From assembly GCF_004135365.1 (NCBI RefSeq), contig NZ_CP035492.1, positions 4,014,501-4,078,500 of the forward strand: a DNA stretch of 64,000 bases, read 5' to 3'. Position numbers and translations under genes: made by a program. The DNA is from Paenibacillus protaetiae. Its GTDB lineage: Bacteria; Bacillota; Bacilli; Paenibacillales; Paenibacillaceae. Positions within the stretch are counted from its first letter, which is position 1; the number at the start of each line of letters is the position of its first letter. This document shows positions 50,780-59,869 of the stretch, in pieces. Below the pieces are notes generated by a model. That model ran no database searches. It was not told the origin of the DNA and saw nothing but the letters and a program-made list of their open reading frames with translations.

Positions 50780-53503
50780 ATGACTGTTAAGACAGCGCAC
50801 ATTATCGCTCACTCGCATTGGGATAGAGAATGGTATGTTCCTTTCGAGAAACACCGGCTGAAGCTGATTCAGCTTATGGAAGATTTGATTGAGCAGTTTG
50901 ACCGCAATCCGGAATTTACAAGCTTCCATTTGGACGGTCAATATATTGTATTGGAAGATTACTTGGAAGTAATGCCGCACCGCGCCGAACGGGTTTACGA
51001 ACTTGTAAAACAAGGCAAGCTGATCGTTGGTCCTTGGTACATTTTACAGGACGAATTTTTGATCAGCAGCGAAGCCAATGCGCGTAATCTGCTGATCGGC
51101 ATTAACGCATCCAATCAAATAGGCGGTTACGCCAAAGTAGGTTACTTTCCCGATTCGTTCGGCAACATCGGGCAAGCCCCGCAAATTATTAGCCAGGCGG
51201 GCATCGACGTGGCCGTATACGGCCGCGGCGTAAAGCCGGTAGGCTTCAACAACCAGATTCAGGAAGGCAACGCCCATACCTCGAAATATTCGGAGATGTA
51301 CTGGACATCGCCGGACGGCAGCCGCGTGCTCGCGATTTTGTTTGCCAACTGGTACAACAACGGCGTTGAGATTCCGGTTGATCCCGAAGAGGCGAAAGTG
51401 TACTGGAAGCACAAGCTTGCCGCAGCGGAGCAATTCGCATCGTCGCCGGATCTGCTGTTCATGAACGGCTGCGACCATCAGCCGCTTCAGAAGGATTTGA
51501 CCGAAGCGCTGAAGACGGCGAAAGCGCTCATGCCGGATATTGATTTCAAACATTCCAGCTTCCCGGAATATATCGAAGCGCTGAAGCGCAATAAACCGGA
51601 TCAGCTGGACGAAGTGAAAGGCGAGCTGAGAAGCCAGTGGACGGACGGCTGGATAACGCTGGTCAATACGGCATCGGCGCGCGTGTACATTAAGCAGGCT
51701 AACGTGGCAACCCAGACTTTGCTGGAGAAAGTAGCCGAACCGCTGGCCACGATGGCTTATTTGGCCGGAGCTTCCTATCCGCGCCACGAGCTGCTGTACG
51801 CCTGGAAGACGCTGCTGCAAAACCATCCGCATGACAGCATTTGCGGCTGCAGCGTGGACGAGGTGCACCGCGAGATGATGACCCGCTTCGCGAAATCGCA
51901 GCAAATGGCGGAAGGGCTGGCGGAGCAAAGCGCCGAATTCCTGGCTTCGCAAATCGACACCTCCGGTTTTAAGGCGGAATCGGATCGTCCGTTTGTGGTG
52001 ATGAATACAAGCGGCCATTCCCGCAGCGGCGTTGTCAAAACAGTTGTTGATGTGGAACGGCTTTATTTTGAAGCAGGCAAAGAGCCGTCTGAATGGTATG
52101 AGCAGTTTGCTTCCTATGAGCCGGGTGAGCTGATGGTTGTGGATGCGGAAGGCAACGCTGTGGAAGCGATAATTCGCCCGCTTGGCATCGGGTTTGGCTA
52201 CGACTTGCCGGATGACCGTTTCCGCCGGCCGTATTGGGCTTATCAGGTCGAAGTGGAGCTTTATGTGCAGGATGTGCCGGGAATCGGCTACCGTTCTTTT
52301 GCGCTTACCCGCAAGCAAGGCGCCGGTTCGGCGTCTGATGCGGCGCTGCTGTCGCCGGCGGACCGCGTACTGGAGAACGGGCTTGTGAAAGTGCTCATCG
52401 CGGATGACGGCTCGTTTGGGCTGCAGGATAAAGTCAACGGTTATCATTATGAAGGGCTTGGCATTTACGAGGATACCGGAGATATCGGCAATGAATATAT
52501 GTACAAGCAGCCGGACGGTGAAACGCCGCTGACGACAAAAGGTCTTCAAGCGGACATTACGCTTGTTGAAAATTCGCCGCTGCGTGCCGTTTACCGCATA
52601 GAACACCGCTGGATGCTGCCGATTGGCGCAAACGAAGTGCTGGATGAGGAAATCCGCTCGATGGCGCCGTTCCGCTACCGGAAAGCGCAGCGTGTACAGC
52701 AGACGGCTGAAGTGAAGCTGGTAACGGAGCTGACCCTGGAGAAAGGCTCGCGTTCTGTCAGCATTGCCAGCACCATCAACAACACCGTGGAGGATCACCG
52801 TGTGCGGATGTTGTTCCCGACCGGCCTCCAAACAGATCATGTGACGGTGGATTCCATCTATGAGCTGGCGGATCGTCCGATCAAGCCGGAAGCGGAATGG
52901 AAAAACCCAAGCAACGCGCAGCATCAGAACGCATTTGTCAGCATTAGCGACGGCAAAGCCGGTGTGACGGTTGCCAATATCGGGCTGAATGAATATGAAG
53001 CGCTGCAAACGGACGGCACGATTGCGGTCACACTGCTCCGCGGCGTGCGCGAGCTGGGCGACTGGGGCGTATTCCCGACGCCGGAAGCGCAATGCAAAGG
53101 CGAGCATACGCTCCGCATGAAGCTGATCGTCCATGATGGCAGCGCAGCCGAATCGGGCGCGTACGCGGAAGCTTACCAATTCCCTGTGCCTTGGACGGTA
53201 CAGCAAACCGGCGTCCATGCCGGCAGCCTGCCTGCCGACCATGAGCTGCTCCGCTGGGAAGGCGAGAAGCTGGCGTTCAGCGCTTTGAAAGTTGGCGAGC
53301 TGAGCGACGATTTGTTCCTGCGTGTGTTTAACGTATCCGGGGAGCCGTCCCGCCTGGACGTACAGCCGTCGTTTGCGGCCGGCGTTTACGAAAGCACGAT
53401 CATCGAGGTTGAAGGGGCATCCGCAGCAAGCGGAGCGAACGGAACATACAGCGTAGAAGCCGGGCCGGCCAAAATTGTGACGGTGGGCATCAGAAAAGCC
53501 TAA
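50780..53503 (+). CDS. GH38 alpha-mannosidase
   Basis: The 907-residue cytoplasmic enzyme removes alpha-linked mannose. The GH38 zinc site is seen in HSHWDREWY near the N-terminus. The nucleophile motif is VGYFPDSFGNIGQAPQI, the helical bundle carries NHPHDSICGCSVDEVHREM (zinc His), and large C-terminal beta domains follow. The length is normal. The ATG at 50780 has only a weak GGGATGAG. It follows both permeases, so imported oligosaccharides are cut inside the cell. The minus strand is open over most of this gene, a codon-usage effect. Confidence 0.94.
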   Translation: MTVKTAHIIAHSHWDREWYVPFEKHRLKLIQLMEDLIEQFDRNPEFTSFHLDGQYIVLEDYLEVMPHRAERVYELVKQGKLIVGPWYILQDEFLISSEANARNLLIGINASNQIGGYAKVGYFPDSFGNIGQAPQIISQAGIDVAVYGRGVKPVGFNNQIQEGNAHTSKYSEMYWTSPDGSRVLAILFANWYNNGVEIPVDPEEAKVYWKHKLAAAEQFASSPDLLFMNGCDHQPLQKDLTEALKTAKALMPDIDFKHSSFPEYIEALKRNKPDQLDEVKGELRSQWTDGWITLVNTASARVYIKQANVATQTLLEKVAEPLATMAYLAGASYPRHELLYAWKTLLQNHPHDSICGCSVDEVHREMMTRFAKSQQMAEGLAEQSAEFLASQIDTSGFKAESDRPFVVMNTSGHSRSGVVKTVVDVERLYFEAGKEPSEWYEQFASYEPGELMVVDAEGNAVEAIIRPLGIGFGYDLPDDRFRRPYWAYQVEVELYVQDVPGIGYRSFALTRKQGAGSASDAALLSPADRVLENGLVKVLIADDGSFGLQDKVNGYHYEGLGIYEDTGDIGNEYMYKQPDGETPLTTKGLQADITLVENSPLRAVYRIEHRWMLPIGANEVLDEEIRSMAPFRYRKAQRVQQTAEVKLVTELTLEKGSRSVSIASTINNTVEDHRVRMLFPTGLQTDHVTVDSIYELADRPIKPEAEWKNPSNAQHQNAFVSISDGKAGVTVANIGLNEYEALQTDGTIAVTLLRGVRELGDWGVFPTPEAQCKGEHTLRMKLIVHDGSAAESGAYAEAYQFPVPWTVQQTGVHAGSLPADHELLRWEGEKLAFSALKVGELSDDLFLRVFNVSGEPSRLDVQPSFAAGVYESTIIEVEGASAASGANGTYSVEAGPAKIVTVGIRKA

Positions 53504-53533
53504 TGTATTGCAATATGCAGAGGGAGTGCTGAA

Positions 53534-54745
53534 ATGGCCAAAATCAAGCAAATCAAATGCATTCGTACAAGGCATGACGGAAGCTGGACCATTGTGAAAG
53601 TGATCACGGATCAGGATGGCCTGTACGGCATCGGTTCGGCCAGCGATATGTATCAGCCGAAGGCAGTAGTCAGTGTCATTGAGGAGCTTCTTGCTCCTCA
53701 ATTAATTGGCCGCGACGCCAGCCAGATTGAGGATATTTGGCAGACGATGTACACAAGCGGTTATTGGCGCAACGGCTCGACGCTGCATACAGCCATGAGC
53801 GGTATTGATATGGCGTTATGGGACATTAAAGGCAAGGAAGCGGGAATGCCTGTTTACCAGCTGCTTGGCGGGGCTGTCCGTTCGGCTGTGCCGATTTACG
53901 GCCATGCCAACGGCCATACGTACGAGGAGCTGGAAGAGGATGTGATCCGCTTCAAGGAGCAGGGCTACCGGATTATCCGCGCCCAGCTCGGCGGCTACGG
54001 CGGCGGCGGTTTTGTGGATGGCGGCGTCCGGTCGTTGTTCCCGCCGGCCAAGCAGTTTGACGAAGCCAGCTATATCCGGTCCATACCGGATATGTTTGAG
54101 AAGCTGCGCGTCCGGTTCGGCTCGGAGCTGGCATTTACGCATGACGTCCATGAGCATTTGACGCCGTCCGGCGCTGTGGCGCTGTCCCGCGAGCTTGACC
54201 CGTATCAGCTGTTTTTCCTCGAAGATTTGCTGCAGGTCGAACATACCGAATGGTACCGCCGCGTCCGCGAGCTGAGCTCTACGCCGCAAGCCATCGGCGA
54301 ACTGTTTGTTCATCCGCAGGAATGGCTGCCGCTCGTCCAGAACCGGCTTATCGATTTCGTCCGGATGCGTGTTTCGAAAGCCGGCGGCATTACGCCATGC
54401 CGCAAAATCGCCGCCGTATGCGAAGCGTTTGGCGTCCGAACGGCATGGCAGGAGGGCGGGGAGAACGATCCGGTCAACCAGCTTGCTTCGGCGCATCTCG
54501 ATATGGCGATCATGAGCTTCGGCGTGCAGGAAAGCAATCATTTTAAAGCGGAAGAAAAAGAAGCGTTTCCGGGGCATGCCGTATTGGAAGGCGGATACTT
54601 GCATGTGAACCATCAGCCGGGACTTGGCATCGATATTGATGAAGAGAAGGCGGCGAAGCTGCTGCAAGGCGGGGCGGTATCCACCTCTTACCACCGCCCG
54701 TATATATTGGACAGAAAGCCGGATGGGACGCTTCTTCGTCCATAA
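53534..54745 (+). CDS. ManD/RspA-like dehydratase (enolase superfamily)
   Basis: The 403-residue protein follows the mannonate/gluconate dehydratase (ManD, RspA) pattern. It has an N-terminal capping domain (TDQDGLYGIGSASDMYQPKAV), then a barrel with FTHDVHEHLTPSGAVAL (metal-binding Asp and catalytic His), FFLEDLLQVE and AIGELFVHPQEW. The C-terminal motif includes TAWQEGGENDPVNQLA. Substrate would be a sugar acid such as mannonate, giving 2-keto-3-deoxygluconate. The ATG at 53534 follows AGGGAG. It lies between mannosidase and SDR genes; many family members have low or unknown activity. Confidence 0.88.
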   Translation: MAKIKQIKCIRTRHDGSWTIVKVITDQDGLYGIGSASDMYQPKAVVSVIEELLAPQLIGRDASQIEDIWQTMYTSGYWRNGSTLHTAMSGIDMALWDIKGKEAGMPVYQLLGGAVRSAVPIYGHANGHTYEELEEDVIRFKEQGYRIIRAQLGGYGGGGFVDGGVRSLFPPAKQFDEASYIRSIPDMFEKLRVRFGSELAFTHDVHEHLTPSGAVALSRELDPYQLFFLEDLLQVEHTEWYRRVRELSSTPQAIGELFVHPQEWLPLVQNRLIDFVRMRVSKAGGITPCRKIAAVCEAFGVRTAWQEGGENDPVNQLASAHLDMAIMSFGVQESNHFKAEEKEAFPGHAVLEGGYLHVNHQPGLGIDIDEEKAAKLLQGGAVSTSYHRPYILDRKPDGTLLRP

Positions 54746-54774
54746 CATAACGGCTGCCAAGGAGGAAGTGAGCG

Positions 54775-55632
54775 ATGAATACGATTCTTGTGACGGGATC
54801 AGAAGGAAAGCTTGGCCGCTTTGTCGTTAACGATTTGGCCGAAGCCGGATACCGGGTTATTGGAACCGACAATCGGCCGGCGCAAGGCGGTCGCCGTTAT
54901 TCCCGGTACGTGCAGGCGAATTTGACGGATCTTGGCGAGGTATACGGCATTGCCGCAGAAGCGGATGCCATCGTCCATTTGGCGGCGGTGCCGAATCCGA
55001 TCAATTTTTCGCCGGAGCGCATTTTTCATAATAATATGATGTCCACTTATAACGTCATGGAGGCTGCCTCCAAGCTTGGCATCAAGCGGGTCGTAGCCGG
55101 CTCAAGCGAATCGGCGTACGGTTTTTGCTGGGCGAAACATCCGTTTGCGCCGGACTATTTGCCGGTGGATGAAGCGCACCCGCTCCTGCCCCAGGAAAGC
55201 TACGGCTTGTCCAAAGGGCTGAACGAGCTGACCGGCGATATGTTTGCACGCAGAACCGGCATGGAACTGTTCATGCTCCGCTTCTCCTTAATTGTTGCGC
55301 CGGAAGAATATGAACGCGAAATCGGCTATTTTGCCGATACGGCGAGGCATCATCGCATCTTGTGGAGCTATGTGGATGCACGGGATGCAGCGTCCGCCTG
55401 CCGGCTTGCGCTCACCGCTCCATTGCCGCGGGCTGATGAAGCGTGCCGTCTGGGCATTACGGCAAGCGATCTGCTGAGCGGCACTGATTTGCAGTCGCTT
55501 GCGGCCCAATATTATCCGCAGCTGCCGCTGCCGGAGAAGACGCCTGGAGCGCTTGTTTCCAACAAGCGAGCCGGTGAGGTGCTGAACTGGCATCCGGCTT
55601 ATTCGTGGCGGGATGCGGCAAGCGCAAAATAA
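54775..55632 (+). CDS. NAD(P)-dependent epimerase/dehydratase (extended SDR)
   Basis: The 285-residue extended short-chain dehydrogenase has the nucleotide motif TGSEGKLGRFVVNDL, the active-site pair YGLSK (Tyr-x3-Lys) with SSESAYG before it, and ADAIVHLAAVPNP. Uronate dehydrogenases and UDP-sugar epimerases share this form. The ATG at 54775 follows AAGGAGG. Being last in a glycan operon after a ManD-type enzyme, oxidation or epimerisation of a sugar or sugar acid is likely; the exact substrate is not readable. Confidence 0.85.
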   Translation: MNTILVTGSEGKLGRFVVNDLAEAGYRVIGTDNRPAQGGRRYSRYVQANLTDLGEVYGIAAEADAIVHLAAVPNPINFSPERIFHNNMMSTYNVMEAASKLGIKRVVAGSSESAYGFCWAKHPFAPDYLPVDEAHPLLPQESYGLSKGLNELTGDMFARRTGMELFMLRFSLIVAPEEYEREIGYFADTARHHRILWSYVDARDAASACRLALTAPLPRADEACRLGITASDLLSGTDLQSLAAQYYPQLPLPEKTPGALVSNKRAGEVLNWHPAYSWRDAASAK

Positions 55633-55648
55633 CGCCTTGGCGTAGAAC

Positions 55649-55695
55649 AAAATACGGAGCAGCTGCCGCCGGCAAGGCAAGCTGCTCCGTATTTT
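55649..55695. terminator. Terminator of the glycan operon
   Basis: AAAATACGGAGCAGC pairs perfectly with GCTGCTCCGTATTTT, with an inner GC-rich loop. Confidence 0.9.
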
Positions 55696-55729
55696 CGTTA
55701 GCTGCAGCACTTTCCAATCGGTTAATGGC

Positions 55730-55779
55730 AAAAAAAACGGCAAGATCTCCTGCCTGCACGCAAGAGATTTTGCCGTTTT
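55730..55779 (-). terminator. Terminator of the aldo/keto reductase gene
   Basis: On the minus strand, AAAACGGCA...ATCTC pairs with GAGAT...TGCCGTTTT, followed by a T run. Confidence 0.85.
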
Positions 55780-55804
55780 GGTCCCTAGTTGTTATGAAGC
55801 CGGC

Positions 55805-56725
55805 TTAAGGCACGATTTTGCCGGAAGCGCGGTAAATGCCGTACCATTCTTCGCGGGTCAGCGGAATTTCCGAACCTGCCGCGCAATCTTTCAGGCGCTG
55901 TACATTCGTTGTGCCGGTTACGACCTGGATATTTGCCGGATGGCGCGTAATCCATGCAACGGCAATCGCCGTATTCGAAACGCCGTATTTGGCTGCGATT
56001 TCGTCGATCTTCTGGTTGAGCTCCGGATACTGCTCCATGTCGCCCAGGAACGGACCTTCAAAGAACCCTTTCTGGAACGGGGACCATGCCTGCAGCGTAA
56101 TGTCCTTCAGGCGGCTGTATTCCAGCACGCTGCTGTCGCGGTTGATCGCCTGGTCGATGTTCATATTGAGCGTAATGCCCGAATCAATGACCGGCGTATG
56201 TGCGATGCTGAGCTGGATTTGGTTCACGACCAGCTTTTGCTTCACATATTTTTGCAGCAGCTCGGTTTGCGCCGGGCTAAAGTTCGATACGCCAAAGTAA
56301 CGGACTTTGCCGCTGCTGTGCAGCTTGTCGAACGCTTCGGCGATTTCTTCCGGTTCCATGAGCGTATCCGGACGGTGCAGCAGCAGGACGTCCAGGTAGT
56401 CGGTGTTGAGGCGCTGCAAAATGCCGTCGGCGGAAGTTAAAATATGTTCTTTGGAAAAGTCAAAATATCCGCCGCGGATACCGCATTTGCTTTGCAATAT
56501 CATTTGCTCGCGGATGGAATCGTTCATTTGGATCGCTTCGGCGAAATGCGTTTCGCACTTACCGGCGCCGTAAATATCGGCGTGGTCAAAAAAATTGATG
56601 CCCTCTTCCAAAGCGGTGCGGATAAGGCGTTCCGTATCGGATAACGAAAGCTGGTTAATGCGCATATTCCCCATAATAATATTGGATGCGCGAAGGTCTG
56701 TGTTTGCAATTTGAATCGTTTTCAT
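55805..56725 (-). CDS. Aldo/keto reductase (YdhF-like)
   Basis: The 306-residue NADPH-dependent reductase has a TIM barrel of the AKR superfamily. The catalytic Tyr is in INFFDHADIYGAGKCE, the catalytic Lys follows in LQSKCGIR, and the His in DVLLLHRPDTLMEPEE. The cofactor site includes YFGVSNFSPAQ. Such enzymes often reduce reactive aldehydes. The ATG at 56725 follows AAAGGAG. Its promoter has the stretched 19-bp spacer used by MerR-type activators, and a MerR gene is divergent, so aldehyde or electrophile induction is likely. Confidence 0.92.
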   Translation of the reverse strand: MKTIQIANTDLRASNIIMGNMRINQLSLSDTERLIRTALEEGINFFDHADIYGAGKCETHFAEAIQMNDSIREQMILQSKCGIRGGYFDFSKEHILTSADGILQRLNTDYLDVLLLHRPDTLMEPEEIAEAFDKLHSSGKVRYFGVSNFSPAQTELLQKYVKQKLVVNQIQLSIAHTPVIDSGITLNMNIDQAINRDSSVLEYSRLKDITLQAWSPFQKGFFEGPFLGDMEQYPELNQKIDEIAAKYGVSNTAIAVAWITRHPANIQVVTGTTNVQRLKDCAAGSEIPLTREEWYGIYRASGKIVP

Positions 56726-56828
56726 AATACCGTTCTCCTTTCAAAACTTTACTGGAAGACAAGAACACAATAAACTATTATTGAAGCTCGAACAGAGCAA
56801 ATCCTTTAGTTTATTGCCGGACAACTTC

Positions 56829-56859
56829 ACGATACCCTATAGAGTAGGCTCTAGGTCAA
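56829..56859 (-). promoter_or_regulatory. MerR-type promoter with 19-bp spacer
   Basis: On the minus strand, TTGACC (56854-56859) and TATCGT (56829-56834) are 19 bp apart. The spacer holds an imperfect dyad (CTAGAG...CTCTATAG). This long spacer is the hallmark of MerR-activated promoters. Confidence 0.75.
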
Positions 56860-56883
56860 CAAAAATTATCGGAGGCGAACAGG

Positions 56884-57273
56884 ATGAGCTACACGATATC
56901 GCAAGTAGCCAAAAAAACGAATTTATCGATCCATACCATCCGATATTACGATAAGGAAGGACTGTTTCCTTTTCTTGACCGGGATAACGGAACAAGAGTG
57001 TTCCATGACCAGGATGTGGAATGGATTGATTTAATCAGCTGCCTGAAGCATACCGGCATGCCGATTAAAGAACTTCGCACCTTTACCGAATGCTGCACAA
57101 GCTACGAAATGCTGGTGGAGCGAGGGCTTGCCATCCTTTCCAGGCATCGTAACAATGTGCTGAAGCAAATCGAAGAAACGCAGCGGAGCTTGGAGACGAT
57201 TGATTATAAGATCAAGCATTTGCCGCAAATGTACAAAGAAAAGTTTGCGGCAAAAGAGCGGCTTCCGGTGTAA
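56884..57273 (+). CDS. MerR family transcriptional regulator (AdhR-like)
   Basis: The 129-residue protein has an N-terminal MerR winged helix (YTISQVAKKTNLSIHTIRYYDKEGLFPFLDRDNGTRVF) and a coiled-coil dimerisation helix (LSRHRNNVLKQIEETQRSLETIDYKI). One CC pair lies in FTECCTSYEM. The size and the divergent aldo/keto reductase match AdhR-type aldehyde sensors, in which Cys is the sensor. The ATG follows CGGAGG. A terminator follows the gene. Confidence 0.9.
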   Translation: MSYTISQVAKKTNLSIHTIRYYDKEGLFPFLDRDNGTRVFHDQDVEWIDLISCLKHTGMPIKELRTFTECCTSYEMLVERGLAILSRHRNNVLKQIEETQRSLETIDYKIKHLPQMYKEKFAAKERLPV

Positions 57274-57290
57274 TATGCATGTTCATTTTT

Positions 57291-57319
57291 AAGAGCATCC
57301 GTCACGGATGCTCTTTTTT
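57291..57319 (+). terminator. Terminator after the MerR gene
   Basis: AAGAGCATCCG pairs perfectly with CGGATGCTCTT around TCA, then a T run. Confidence 0.9.
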
Positions 57320-57370
57320 AGTATGCAAAAATTGGCGTATGTCATCCGCCGAAAAAGATGGATGCTTCTA

Positions 57371-57406
57371 TTGTATTAAGTGTATTAAGTGATATAATAC
57401 ACTTAA
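57371..57406 (+). promoter_or_regulatory. Promoter and operator of the YtrA-type operon
   Basis: TTAAGTGTATT (57376-57386) and AATACACTTAA (57396-57406) form a perfect 11-bp inverted repeat with a 9-bp gap. TATAAT (57393-57398) lies across it, with TTGTAT (57371-57376) 16 bp upstream. The GntR protein downstream is the obvious ligand. Confidence 0.85.
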
Positions 57407-57448
57407 ATCACATAAACAGGATGCGAATCTCGTATAGGAGGAACGGCT

Positions 57449-57853
57449 GTGGAAGATAACAAGGCTAAGTCTATCCGGTTTCATATCGATTTCAGCCAGC
57501 CGTTATATGAGCAGGTATTGGATCAGGCAAGAAGTGCCATCGCTAAAGGAGAGATTGCATTGGGAGAGAAAATGCCCTCGGTTCGCGAGCTCGCACAAGA
57601 ACTTAGAATGAATCCGAATACGATTATGCGCGCATACGCGGAGCTCGAGCGTGACGGCTTGACGGAAAAACGGCGCGGGCAAGGGACGTATGTAACTTCC
57701 TCGCAGGAGAAAGTGTTTTTTTTCCGGACTACGATTGCGGAGAAATATATTGATCAATTTTTGGCCCAGATGGAGAGCCTCGGGCTGTCATGGGACGATA
57801 TACAGCGTTATGTGGAAATGAACAGAAGCAGAAAAGGAGAGGACCGGTTATGA
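57449..57853 (+). CDS. YtrA-subfamily GntR regulator
   Basis: The 134-residue short GntR protein has the winged helix (FSQPLYEQVLDQARSAIAKGEIALGEKMPSVRELAQELRMNPNTIMRAYAELERDGL) and only a small helical tail, as in YtrA. YtrA proteins usually control ABC transporters in the same operon. A GTG at 57449 follows TAGGAGG. Its stop overlaps the ABC ATPase start (ATGA). The perfect palindrome at the promoter indicates autorepression, relieved probably by a cell-envelope or antibiotic signal. Confidence 0.92.
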   Translation: MEDNKAKSIRFHIDFSQPLYEQVLDQARSAIAKGEIALGEKMPSVRELAQELRMNPNTIMRAYAELERDGLTEKRRGQGTYVTSSQEKVFFFRTTIAEKYIDQFLAQMESLGLSWDDIQRYVEMNRSRKGEDRL

Positions 57854-58565
57854 GCGTAAACCCGATCATTACCGCCGCCGGAGTTACGAAGCGATACGGC
57901 CACAAAACAGCGCTGCAGCAGTTTGATGTTGCGATTCCGGAAGGTACGATTACAGGCATACTAGGGCCAAACGGCTGCGGCAAATCCAGTTTTTTTCGAG
58001 CGGTAACTGGTTTGATCCGCCCCGAAGAAGGGAGATCACGGTGCTGGGCGGCAAGCCGGGCTGGGCGTTGAACGGCCAAATTGCTTATTTGCCCGATCGG
58101 GCGCGCTGGTATCCGAACCATACGGCGCAGCAGGCATTTGAATGGGGGGCATCGTTTTTGCCCGGCTTTGAACCGGATGCTGCGCATAAGCTGGCTGCGT
58201 ATATGGATGTCGACCTGGGGATGAAGCTTGGGGCGATGAGCCGCGGCCAGGAAGCGCGGGTGCTGCTTATTTTATGCCTGGCGAGAAATGTTCCTCTGCT
58301 CGTGCTGGATGAACCGTTTGCCGGTATCGACATTTTGTCGCGGGAAGCAATTATTGCAGGGATGCTGGACCGCCTGGAGGAGCGCCGGCAAACGGTGCTG
58401 ATCAGTACGCACGATATTGCAGAGGTGGAAGGCATGTTTGATTACACGGTCATGATGGATAAAGGGCGCGCCATCTGGTCCGGAGATACCGAACGGCTGC
58501 GTGCCGAGTACGGCTCGATCCAGCAAGTATTCCGCAACATGTATACGAAGGGGTGGAAACAGTGA
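57850..58565 (+). pseudogene. ABC transporter ATP-binding protein, frameshifted
   Basis: The first frame gives the Walker A motif ILGPNGCGKSSFFRAVTGLI and then breaks at the GGG run 58030-58032. The frame one base back continues with VLGGKPGWALNGQIAYLPDR, the signature-like MSRGQEARVLLI, Walker B VPLLVLDEPFAGID and the H-loop STHDIAEVEG. Restoring one G gives PEEGEITVLGGKPG. The ATG at 57850 overlaps the GntR stop. The intact parts on both sides suggest a missing base in the sequence rather than decay. It would power the permease next to it. Confidence 0.88.
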
Positions 58566-59326
58566 ACTCGTCCAATACGATGCTTCAGCTTATACGGCAT
58601 GAGCTGAAAACAAGAGGAAGCAGAGGCCATGCGAACAGCCCCGCTTCCGTCAAATATGCCAAACGGGTCTATGCCATTGCGGCCCTTTTGATCTTAGGCG
58701 CTTTTTTTGCATACAACAGCTATTCCGATGCCGAGAAAGTCGTGGGCTTCTGGTATGTGACGATTGGCTTCCCGTTTATTGTGCTGTTCAGCGGCTTTCG
58801 TCTTATAAGAAAGGAATGGGACTGCGGCACATACGGCTTCTGGCTTGCGATGCCTTATTCCAGTCGCAAGCTGGCTGCGGCCAAATGGGCGGCCGCCTGC
58901 TTATTTTCGCTGTACCTGGTTGTATTAAGCCTGGCTGCGCTGACTGTCTATTCCCTTATTATTGCCGTCACAGTCCCTTCTTTTACGATGGAGCATTGGC
59001 GGGCTTTTATGGAGGCGGGCACAAGCTGGCTAATTATTATCGTCGGATTTACCCCTGTTCTAACGGCGGCAGGCCTGCTGCTGGCAAGCTGGAGGTACAG
59101 CGTTTGGCGGTTTGCTTCCTTGCTGCTGTGGATCGTAGCAGTCAGCGCCACAAGCTTGTTGTATTCGTTCGCTTCCGATCCATTTGATCGGTTTACGGAA
59201 GGATCGCAAGCGCCGTGGTTTCCCCATCCGCTGCTAATTGTTGCCGCGATGGCTGCAAGCTGGTTGGTCAGCTACCTGTTTATGCGGACAGCCGCTTATT
59301 TGCTCGAAAATAAACTTCTTTTATAA
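58562..59326 (+). CDS. ABC transporter permease of the YtrA-type operon
   Basis: The 254-residue protein has six hydrophobic helices (for example AIAALLILGAFFAYNSY, LYLVVLSLAALTVYSLIIAV, LLIVAAMAASWLVSYLF) and no recognised catalytic motif. The GTG at 58562 overlaps the ATPase stop (GTGA) with AAGGGG upstream; an in-frame GTG at 58553 is also possible. With the ATPase it forms an exporter of the kind controlled by YtrA regulators. Cargo is unknown. Confidence 0.8.
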   Translation: MNSSNTMLQLIRHELKTRGSRGHANSPASVKYAKRVYAIAALLILGAFFAYNSYSDAEKVVGFWYVTIGFPFIVLFSGFRLIRKEWDCGTYGFWLAMPYSSRKLAAAKWAAACLFSLYLVVLSLAALTVYSLIIAVTVPSFTMEHWRAFMEAGTSWLIIIVGFTPVLTAAGLLLASWRYSVWRFASLLLWIVAVSATSLLYSFASDPFDRFTEGSQAPWFPHPLLIVAAMAASWLVSYLFMRTAAYLLENKLLL

Positions 59327-59350
59327 ATCGAAAATACGGAGGGCATGACC

Positions 59351-59869
59351 ATGAATCATACAGGAGCTTCTATTATTTCTTTTGTAGCAGCAGCCGCTAT
59401 TATCGGGCTGATTGTATGGCGCAGAATGGGGCGGAACAAACGTCCCGTTAAAGGAGAAGGCTACGGCTTGCTTTATCCGCTTGCTTATATCGTCATCGTG
59501 TTTGGGCTGGCTGTATCGCAGCTCGTACGCCTGCCGGAAGACAAGTTTGAGTGGCCGGCGTCGTGGGAACTTCTCATCGCAGCGCTGCTCGGCGTATTGT
59601 TCGGCACAGTTATGCTGTACCAGACAGCCTACGAAAGAAGGACGGACGGGCACATCTATCCGAAAGCTAACAAAAACTTGAAATATATATTTATCGGCAT
59701 TATTGCGATCCGCATTGCGCTTACTCAATACTTCAGCGGCATGAATACCGGCGAGTTTTCTTTGCTGGCCATGGATATGGCGCTTGTATATATCGGGATT
59801 TGGCGAATCGGCAGCTTTATCAAATTCCGCAAAGTAAAAAACGGCCCTGCAGCACGCATTCTTTCCTGA
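59351..59869 (+). CDS. CcdC-like membrane protein (DUF1453)
   Basis: The 172-residue protein has four to five hydrophobic helices and a CcdC-type motif (RRTDGHIYPKANKNLKYIFIGIIAIRIAL). CcdC lies beside cytochrome c biogenesis genes in Bacillus, though its role is unclear. The ATG at 59351 is preferred over one at 59345 because GGAGGGC stands eight bases before it. It follows the ABC permease by 24 bp and may be in the same operon. Confidence 0.75.
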   Translation: MNHTGASIISFVAAAAIIGLIVWRRMGRNKRPVKGEGYGLLYPLAYIVIVFGLAVSQLVRLPEDKFEWPASWELLIAALLGVLFGTVMLYQTAYERRTDGHIYPKANKNLKYIFIGIIAIRIALTQYFSGMNTGEFSLLAMDMALVYIGIWRIGSFIKFRKVKNGPAARILS

